Part shown: piece by piece, positions 55,956 through 64,000 of the stretch
Numbering within the stretch: position 1 is the first letter of the stretch
Layout: each line of letters begins with the position of its first letter
Source of the DNA: Lolium rigidum
Taxonomy: Eukaryota > Streptophyta > Magnoliopsida > Poales > Poaceae
Length of the DNA: 64,000 bases
Reading direction: 5' to 3'
NCBI RefSeq assembly: GCF_022539505.1
Contig: NC_061510.1
Span: 98,844,292-98,908,291 of the forward strand
Position numbers and translations under genes: made by a program
Notes under the pieces: generated by a model
What the model saw: only the letters and a program-made list of their open reading frames with translations
What the model was told of the DNA's origin: nothing
Database searches by the model: none

Positions 55956-58524
55956 TTCCGAGTATGATTTTTCCTGTTTCAATAACAAGATAATCAATGG
56001 ATATTGTTCTTCCAAGAATGGTTGTATGCACACCTGCAGCTATTCCCTTAGGAATTATAATAGAGTTATCAATGAGAGTTATTTCTTCTCCTCCTTCATC
56101 GACTCCCCAAAGTTTCAAAGATTTATAAATGCTTTCGGGCATAAGGCAAAATTCATACATAATATCACGATAGGCATGAAGAGTTCGATCACCGATAACA
56201 ATTTTAACGATGAGGATCCCATAATGAAGGTTTAGAATTCTCTAAGACTTGTTCAAGACGATTACGAACACAGTGATAATTGTCATTCAAGCGAGATGTA
56301 CTTATCTCGAGATTGTTCAATCTATTATAAATGCTAATAAGGGCTGAATCAAAGTTATTAGCTGAATCATGTGATGCAACCAATTTCTTTATGGCATTAA
56401 AAGCTTGATCCCCATTACAATGAAGGAAATCTCCTCCCGCTAAAGTGTCCAAAGCATATCTATAGCGAACCATAAGACCAAAATAAAAATTACTAAGGAG
56501 CAAACTTAGAGTCATTTGGGGTTCGAGTTTTACGATAAGAAGTAAAAATTCTAGACCAAGCATCCTTAAAACTCTCCTCATCCTCTTGTTTAAAAGTAAA
56601 AACTAATTCCTCGGGTGAAGAAGTAACAGGTTCGAGCTAGACATGGTAACAAAAAAAATTGTATTTTTAATATAGAGTGCAAGACAATAAATAAAGCAAA
56701 CTAGATAAAGTAAATGCAAGTAACTAATTTTTTTGTGTTTTTGATATAGAGAGCAAGACAATAAATAAAGTAAAACTAGCAACTAATTTTTTTGTGTTTT
56801 GATTTAGTGCAGCAAACAAAGTAGTAAATAAAATAAAGCAAGACAAAAACAAAGTAAAGAGATTGAGAAGTGGAGACTCCCCTTGCGGCGTGTCTTGATC
56901 TCCCGGCAAGCGGCGCCGGAAAAAGAGCTTGATGGCGTGTAACTCACACGTTCGTTGGGAACCCCAAGAGGAAGGTATGATGCGCACGGTAGCAAGTTTT
57001 CCTCGGAAAGAAACCAAGGTTTAATCGAACCGAGTAGGAGCCAAGAAGCACGTTGAAGGTTGATGGTGGCGAAATATGATGCGGCGCAACAACAGGGATT
57101 CCGGCGCCAACGTGGAACCTGCACAACACAACCCAAGTACTTTGTCCCAACGAAACGAGTGAGGTTGTCAATCTCACCGACTTGCTTGTAACAAAGGATT
57201 AAGCGTATCGAGTGGAAGATGTTTGCAAAGAAAACGAGTAAACACAATTGCAGTAGATTGTATGCTATGTAAAGAATAGGACCGGGGTCCACAGTTCACT
57301 AGATGTGTCTCTCCCATAAGATAAAAGCATGTTGGGTGAACAAATTACAGTCGGGCAATTGACAAATAGAGAAAGGCATAACAATGCATATACATGATAT
57401 GATAAATATAGTGAGATTTAATTGGGCATTACGACAAAGTACATAGACCGCCATCCAACTGCATCTATGCCTAAAAAGTCCACCTTCGGGTTATCATCCG
57501 AACCCCATTCGGTATTAAGTTGCTAAGCAACGAGACAATTGCATTAAATATGGTGCGTAATGTAATCGACAACTACATCCTTAGACATAGAATCAATGTT
57601 TTATCCCTAGTGGCAACGAGCACATCACAACCTTAGAACTTTACATCACCGTCCCAGGTGTCAATGAAGGCATGAACCCACTATCGAGCATAAATACTCC
57701 CTCTTGGAGTTAAGAGTAAAAACTTGGCCGAGCCTCTACTAATAACGGAGAGCATGCAAGATCATAAACAACACATAAACAATAGATTGATAATCACCAT
57801 AATCATAGTATTCTCTATCCATCGGATCCCGACAAACACAACATATAGAATTACATATAGATGATCTTGATCATGTTAGGCAGCTCACAAGATCCAACAA
57901 TGAAGCACAACAAGGAGAAGACGACCATCTAGCTACTGCTATGGACCCATGGTCCAGGGGTGAACTACTCACTCATCACTCCGGAGGCGACCATGGCGGT
58001 GTAGAGTCCTCCGGGAGATGAATCCCCTCTCCCGGCGGGGTGCCGGAGGCGATCTCCCGAATCCCCCGAGATGGGATTCGCGGCGGCGGCGTCTCCGGAA
58101 GGTTTTCCGTATCGTGGCTCTCGATGCCGGGGTTTTCGCGACGGAGGCTTTAAGTAGGCGGAAGGGCAACGCGGGGGCCACACGAGGGCCCCACACCCTA
58201 GGTCGGCGCGGCCAGGGCCTGGGCCGCGCCGGCCTATGGTGTCGGAGCCTCATGGCCCCACTTCCTTCCCTCTTCGGTCTTCTGGAAGCTTCGTGCAAAA
58301 ATAGGACCCTGGGCGAAGATTTCGTCCAATTCCGAGAATATTTCCTTACTAGGATTTCTGAAACCAAAAACAGCAGAAAACAGCAACTGGCTCTTCGGCA
58401 TCTTGTTAATAGGTTAGTTCCAGAAAATGCATAAATATGATATATAATGTGCATAAAACATGTAGGTATCATCAATAAAGTAGCATGGAACATAAGAAAT
58501 TATCGATACGTTGGAGACGTATCA
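55956..58524 (-). mobile_element. Athila-like element, second unit: LTR plus truncated gag/protease
   Basis: About 96-98% identical by eye to 61268-63839. On the minus strand: LTR 58524-56919, primer-site remnant (about 56915-56897), gag start near 56645 and a protease-like part cut at 55956. A stop or frameshift around 56630 (GAGCTAG) spoils the start, and another lies near 56530 and at 56215. Its LTR also serves as the 3' LTR of the unit to its right. Confidence 0.88.
56919..58524 (-). repeat. Shared LTR of the tandem Athila-like element
   Basis: Begins TGATACGTCTCCAACGTATC (minus strand, from 58524) and runs 1.6 kb to just before the PBS. It is the 3' LTR for the internal region 58525-62231 and the 5' LTR for the truncated unit below it. 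It differs from LTR 62232-63839 mostly at CAG/CTG sites. Confidence 0.88.
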
Positions 58525-61091
58525 GCATCCCCAAGCTTAGTTCTGCTCGTCCCGAGGAGGTAAAACGATAATAAAGATAATTTCTGAAGTGACATGCCAT
58601 CATAATCTTGATCATACTATTTGTAAACATATGTAATGAATGCAGCGATCAAAACAAAAGTAATGACATGAGTAAACAAGTGAATCATATGACAAAGACT
58701 TTTCATGAATAGTACTTCAAGACAAGCATCAATAAGTCTTGCATAAGAGTTAACTCATAAAGCAATAAATCAAAGTAAAGGTGTTGAAGCAACACAAAGG
58801 AAGATTAAGTTTCAGTGGTTGCTTTCAACTTATAACATGTATATCTCATGGATATTGTCAACATAAAGTAATATAACAAGTGCAATATGCAAGTATGTAG
58901 GAATCAATGCACAGTTCACACAAGTGTTTGCTTCTTAAGGTGGAAGGAGATAGGTAAGCTGACTCAACAATAAAAGTAAAAGAATGGTCCTTCAAAGAGG
59001 AAAGCATCGATTGCTGTATTTGTGCTAGAGCTTTTATTTTGAAAACATGAAACAATTTTGTCAACGGTAGTAATAAAGCATATGAGTTATGTAAATTATA
59101 TCTTACAAGTTGCAAGCCTCATGCATAGTGTACTAATAGTGCCCGCACCTCGTCCTACTTAGCTTGGACTACCGGATCTTTGCATGCCATGTTTCAACCA
59201 AGTGTCACAAAGGGGTACCTCCATGCCGCTCGTACAAAGGTCTAAGGAGAAAGCTCGCATTTTGGATTTCTCGCTTTTGATTATTCTCAACTTAGACATC
59301 CATACCGGGACAACATGGACAACAGATAATGGACTCCTCTTAAATGCATAAGCATATAGCAATGATTATTCTCATATGAGATTGAGGATATATGTCCAAA
59401 CTGAAACTTCAACCATGATTCATGGCTTTAGTTAGCGGCCCAATGTTCTTCTCTAACAATTTTGCATGCTCCAACCACTAAAATGATAGATCCTTCAGAC
59501 AAGACGGACATGCATAGCAACTCACATGATATTCAACAATAGTTGATGGCGTTCCCCAGAAGCATGGTTATCGCGCAACAAGCAACTTAATAAAAGATAA
59601 AGTGCATAAGTACATATTCAATACTACGATAGTTTTTAAGGCTATTTTGTCCCATGAGCTATATATTGCAAAGGTAAATGATGAAATTTTAAAGGTAGCA
59701 CTCAAGCAATTTACTTTGGAATGGCGGAGAAATACCATGTAGTAGGTAGGTATGGTGGACACAAATGGCATAGTAGTTGGCTCAAGGATTTTGGATGCAT
59801 GAGAAGTATTCCCTCTCGATACAAGGTTTAGGCTAGCAAGGTTATTTGAAGCAAACTCAAGGATGAACCGGTGCAGCAAAACTCACATAAAAGACATATT
59901 GTAAACATTATAAGACTCTACACCGTCTTCCTTGTTGTTCAAAACTCAATACTAGATGTTATCTAGACCTTAGAGAGACCAAATATGCAAATTAAATTTT
60001 AGCAAGCTCTATGTATTTATTCATTAATGGGTGCAAAGCATATGATGCAAGAGCTTAATCATGAGCACAACAATTGCAAAGTATCACATTATCCAAGACA
60101 TTTTAGAATTACTACATGTAGCATTTTCCAATTCCAACCATATAACAATTTAACGAAGAAGAAACTTCGCCTTGAACATTATGAGTAAAGCCTAAGGACA
60201 TATGTGTCCATATGCAACAGCGGAGCGTGTCTTTCTCCCACAAAGTGAATGCTAGGATCCATCTTATTCAAACAAAAACAAAAACAAAAACAAACCGACG
60301 CTCCAAGTAAAGAACACAAGATGTGATTGAATAAAAATATAGTTTCGGGGAGGAACCCGATGATGTTGTCGATGAAGAAGGGGATGCCTTGGGCATCCCC
60401 AAGCTTAGACGCTTGAGTCTTCTTAAAATATGCAGGGGTGAACCACGGGGTCATCCCCAAGCTTAGAGCTTTCACTCCTCTTGATCATAGTATATCATTC
60501 TCCTCTCTTGACCCTTGAAAACTTCCTTCACACCAAACTTCAAGCAAACTCATTAGAGGGTTAGTGCACAATTAATAATTCACATATTCAGAGGTGACAC
60601 AAACATTCTTTACACTTCTGGACATTGCATAAAGCTACTGGACATTAATGGATCAAAGAAATGAATCCAACATAGCAAAAGAGGCAACGCGAAATAAAAG
60701 GCAGAATCTATCAAAAACAGAACAGTCCGTAAAGACGAATTTAAAGCTGGCACCAGACTTGCTCAAATGGAAAAACTCAAAACTAATGAAAGTTGCGTAC
60801 ATATCTGAGGATCACGCTCGTAAATTGGCAGATTTTTTCGAATTTTCTACAGAGGCCTGTGCCCAGATTCGTGACAGACAGCAATGCTGTTTCTGCGCAG
60901 CGATCCCAAATATAACATCAACTTTGATATAGAAACTTTACTTGGCACAAAAACATGATAAGGATAGGTTGCTACAGTAGTAAACAACTTCCAGGACTCA
61001 ACAAAACAAAAAATTGCTGTAGTAAAAACATGGGTTGTCTCCCATAAGCGCTTTTCTTTAACGCCTTTCAGCTAGGCGCAGAAAGTGCAAA
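58525..61091 (-). other. Non-coding internal region of the Athila-like element
   Basis: No reverse transcriptase, RNase H or integrase motif is found on either strand. A polypurine tract (minus strand CTAAGCTTGGGGATGC, 58540-58525) abuts the LTR. The same CTAAGCTTGGGGATG(A/C) motif recurs at 60408-60393 and 60466-60451. The lack of pol marks a non-autonomous element of gag-only type. Confidence 0.75.
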
Positions 61092-61957
61092 TCAAGTATT
61101 ATCAAGAGACGGTGTGTCAACCTTACCTTGGGCTTTATCCTTACCTTTCTTATTGTTTTTCTTTCCCTTTGGTTTAGGAAATATATGATTTCCCCCCGGT
61201 ATAGAGGTGAATTTCAGAGTGCCTTCTCCCACATCAATGACTTGCTCCCAATAGTTTCAGCAAGGATCTTCCGAGTATGATTTTTCCTGTTTCAATAACA
61301 AGATAATCAATGGATATTGTTCTTCCAAGAATGGTTGTATGCACACCTGCAGCTATTCCCTTAGGAATTATAATAGAGTTATCAATGAGAGTTATTTCTT
61401 CTCCTCCTTCATCGACTCCCCAAAGTTTCAAAGATTTATAAATGCTTTCGGGCATAAGGCAAAATTCATACATAATATCACAGTAGGCATGAAGAGTTCG
61501 ATCACCGATAACAATTTTAACAGCAGGATCCCATAATGAAGGTTTAGAATTCTCTAAGACTTGTTCAAGACGATTACGAACACAGTGATAATTGTCATTC
61601 AAGCGAGATGTACTTATCTCGAGATTGTTCAATCTATTATAAATGCTAATAAGGGCTGAATCAAAGTTATTAGGCTGAATCATGTGATGCAACCAATTTC
61701 TTTATGGCATTAAAAGCTTGATCCCCATTACAATGAAGGAAATCTCCTCCTGCTAAAGTGTCCAAAGCATATCTATAGCGAACCATAAGACCAAAATAAA
61801 AATTACTAAGGAGCAAACTTAGAGTCATTTGGGGTTCAGTTTTACGATAAGAAGTAAAAATTCTAGACCAAGCATCCTTAAAACTCTCCTCATCCTCTTG
61901 TTTAAAAGTAAAAACTAATTCCTCAGGTGAAGAAGTAACAGGTTCAGAGCTAGACAT
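61092..61957 (-). pseudogene. Gag and retropepsin-like ORF of the non-autonomous Athila-type element
   Basis: Starts with MSSSEPVTSS at 61957. A gag segment (FTFKQEDEESFKDAWSRI, HCNGDQAFNAIKKL) is followed by a protease-like fold (VIGDRTLHAYCDIMYEFCLM, ILGRSLLKLLG) and a Lys-rich tail ending at a TGA at 61092-61094. The frame is interrupted at about 61673 (extra G beside CTG) and at 61255-61260 (extra base in a CAG). The second copy lacks the first of these breaks. The catalytic Asp-Thr/Ser-Gly of true retropepsins is replaced by Asp-Ile-Met, so enzymatic activity is doubtful. In autonomous Athila elements this region precedes RT; here none follows. Confidence 0.75.
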
Positions 61958-62212
61958 GGTAACAAAAAAAAATTGTATTTTTAATATAGAGTGCAAGACA
62001 ATAAATAAAGCAAACTAGATAAAGTAAATGCAAGTAACTAATTTTTTTGTGTTTTTGATATAGAGAGCAAGACAATAAATAAAGTAAAACTAGCAACTAA
62101 TTTTTTTGTGTTTTGATTTAGTGCAGCAAACAAAGTAGTAAATAAAATAAAGCAAGACAAAAACAAAGTAAAGAGATTGAGAAGTGGAGACTCCCCTTGC
62201 AGCGTGTCTTGA

Positions 62213-62231
62213 TCTCCCGGCAACGGCGCCG
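62213..62231 (-). other. Primer binding site (tRNA-Asp type)
   Basis: Minus strand reads CGGCGCCGTTGCCGGGAG, close to the standard TGGCGCCGTTGCCGGGGA complementary to tRNA-Asp. That PBS is typical of Athila-group and several other grass gypsy elements. It lies directly after the LTR end. Confidence 0.85.
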
Positions 62232-63839
62232 TGAAAAAGAGCTTGATGGCGTGTAACTCACACGTTCGTTGGGAACCCCAAGAGGAAGGTATGATGCGCA
62301 CGGTAGCAAGTTTTCCCTCGAGAAAGAAACCAAGGTTTAATCGAACCGGTAGGAGCCAAGAAGCACGTTGAAGGTTGATGGTGGCGAAATATGATGCGGC
62401 GCAACAACGAGGGATTCCGGCGCCAACGTGGAACCTGCACAACACAACCCAAGTACTTTGTCCCAACGAAACGAGTGAGGTTGTCAATCTCACCAGACTT
62501 CGCTGTAACAAAGGATTAAGCGTATCGAGTGGAAGATGTTTGCAAAGAAAACAGTAAACACAATTGCAGAAGATTGTATGCTATGTAAAGAATAGGACCG
62601 GGGTCCACAGTTCACTAGATGTGTCTCTCCCATAAGATAAAAGCATGTTGGGTGAACAAATTACGAGTCGGGCAATTGACAAATAGAGAAAGGCATAACA
62701 ATGCATATACATGATATGATAAATATAGTGAGATTTAATTGGGCATTACGACAAAGTACATAGACCGCCATCCAACTGCATCTATGCCTAAAAAGTCCAC
62801 CTTCAGGTTATCATCCGAACCCCATTCGGTATTAAGTTGCTAAGCAACAGACAATTGCATTAAATATGGTGCGTAATGTAATCGACAACTACATCCTTAG
62901 ACATAGAATCAATGTTTTATCCCTAGTGGCAACGAGCACATCACAACCTTAGAACTTTCTCGTCACCGTCCCGAGTGTCAATGAAGGCATGAACCCACTA
63001 TCGAGCATAAATACTCCCTCTTGGAGTTAAGAGTAAAAACTTGGCCGAGCCTCTACTAATAACGGAGAGCATGCAAGATCATAAACAACACATAAACAAT
63101 AGATTGATAATCACCATAATCATAGTATTCTCTATCCATCGGATCCCGACAAACACAACATATAGAATTACATATAGATGATCTTGATCATGTTAGGCAG
63201 CTCACAAGATCCAACAATGAAGCACAACAAGGAGAAGACGACCATCTAGCTACTCGCTATGGACCCATGGTCCAGGGGTGAACTACTCACTCATCACTCC
63301 GCGAGCGACCATGGCGGTGTAGAGTCCTCCGGGAGATGAATCCCTCTCCGGCGAGGTGCCGGAGGCGATCTCCTGAATCCCCCGAGATGGGATTCGCGGC
63401 GGCGGCGTCTCCGGAAGGTTTTCCGTATCGTGGCTCTCGATGCGGGGTTTTCGCGACGGAGGCTTTAAGTAGGCGGAAGGGCAACGCGGGGGGCCACACG
63501 AGGGCCCCACACCCTAGGTCGGCGCGGCCAGGGCCTGGGCCGCGCCGGCCTATGGTGTCGGAGCCTCGTGGCCCCACTTCCTTCCCTCTTCGGTCTTCTG
63601 GAAGCTTCGTGCAAAAATAGGACCACGGGCGAAGATTTCGTCCAATTCCGAGAATATTTCCTTACTAGGATTTACGAAACCAAAAACAGACAGACAAAGA
63701 ATCGGCTCTTCGGCATCTTGTTAATAGGTTAGTTCCAGAAAATGCATAAATATGACATATAATGTGCATAAAACATGTAGGTATCATCAATAAAGTAGCA
63801 TGGAACATAAGAAATTATCGATACGTTGGAGACGTATCA
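62232..63839 (-). repeat. 5' LTR of the Athila-like element
   Basis: Begins TGATACGTCTCCAACGTATC (from 63839) and ends near TTTTTCA at 62232, about 1.6 kb. Such TGATACGTCTCC LTRs are abundant in Pooideae (Sabrina/WHAM-like group; exact family not verified). Contains a CTTTAAGCCTCCG and GGGCCCACCCC-type GC-rich block near 63400-63560. Confidence 0.88.
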
Positions 63840-64000
63840 ATTATCCGGCCCTTACTTAGGCCGGATTATCCGGCCCTGGTTTTGCCCAACGGCTCGATTT
63901 TCTTGGGGGGTATAAATACCCCCCTTCTTCCTCCTTGGGCTGTTGCTTCTCTCACTCTCTCTCTCCTCCATTGTTGAACTAGAGAAGCTTGCACTATCTC
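63840..64000 (+). repeat. LTR fragment (solo-LTR family) at the window end
   Basis: Matches about 21202-21361 of the solo LTR, including GGCCGGATTATCCGGCCC and the TATAAATA box (63911-63918). It continues beyond the window. Confidence 0.9.

Overview
The window is nuclear DNA of a grass, most likely a cool-season (Pooideae) species such as ryegrass, fescue, oat or a Triticeae relative. The evidence is intron-containing plant genes with GC-rich first exons, Stowaway and Tourist MITEs, a BARE/Angela-type copia LTR, an Athila-type LTR element with a tRNA-Asp primer site, a CACTA end and L1-type LINEs. The species cannot be fixed from the sequence. Two runs of exactly 100 N (23618-23717 and 55260-55359) mark scaffold gaps.

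The gene island is 1-16.7 kb: a mitochondrial phosphate carrier (+, 6 exons, 371 aa), a histone H4 gene (+, 103 aa), the splicing factor SF3A subunit 2 (-, 7 exons, 320 aa) and a strictosidine-synthase-like protein (-, 4 exons, 412 aa). All splice junctions were placed by hand and keep frame. Introns 3 of the carrier and of SF3A2 carry MITEs, including one nested pair. A second small island at 26-38 kb holds a selenoprotein-K-like glycine-rich membrane protein (-, 4 exons, 106 aa) and a UBA-domain protein (-, 5 exons, 226 aa; one intron uses a GC donor).

The rest is transposon. 16.7-23.3 kb is a decayed chromodomain-type Ty3/gypsy element (A) whose pol is split by a 2,545-bp solo LTR with a perfect 5-bp target duplication. 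23.3-26.0 kb holds an LTR fragment, a gap, a copia LTR and a LINE 3' end. 40.1-42.2 kb is the 3' half of a second copy (B) of the same gypsy family in inverse orientation, with an intact integrase-chromodomain frame. It is cut by a CACTA terminus at 42217, followed by about 6 kb of a roughly 136-bp tandem repeat with a higher-order organisation. A nearly full LINE (-) sits in that array up to the second gap. 55.4-64 kb contains a tandem (LTR-internal-LTR-partial internal) Athila-type non-autonomous element, bordered on both sides by fragments of the same LTR family as the solo LTR.

The genes appear to be unrelated housekeeping loci, not a cooperating cluster, and I found no convincing new biological system. 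The two strongest unexpected signals are the higher-order tandem array inside the CACTA element and a systematic CAG/CTG-centred discrepancy between repeat copies. The latter looks like methylation-related consensus error and probably creates several of the apparent frameshifts.
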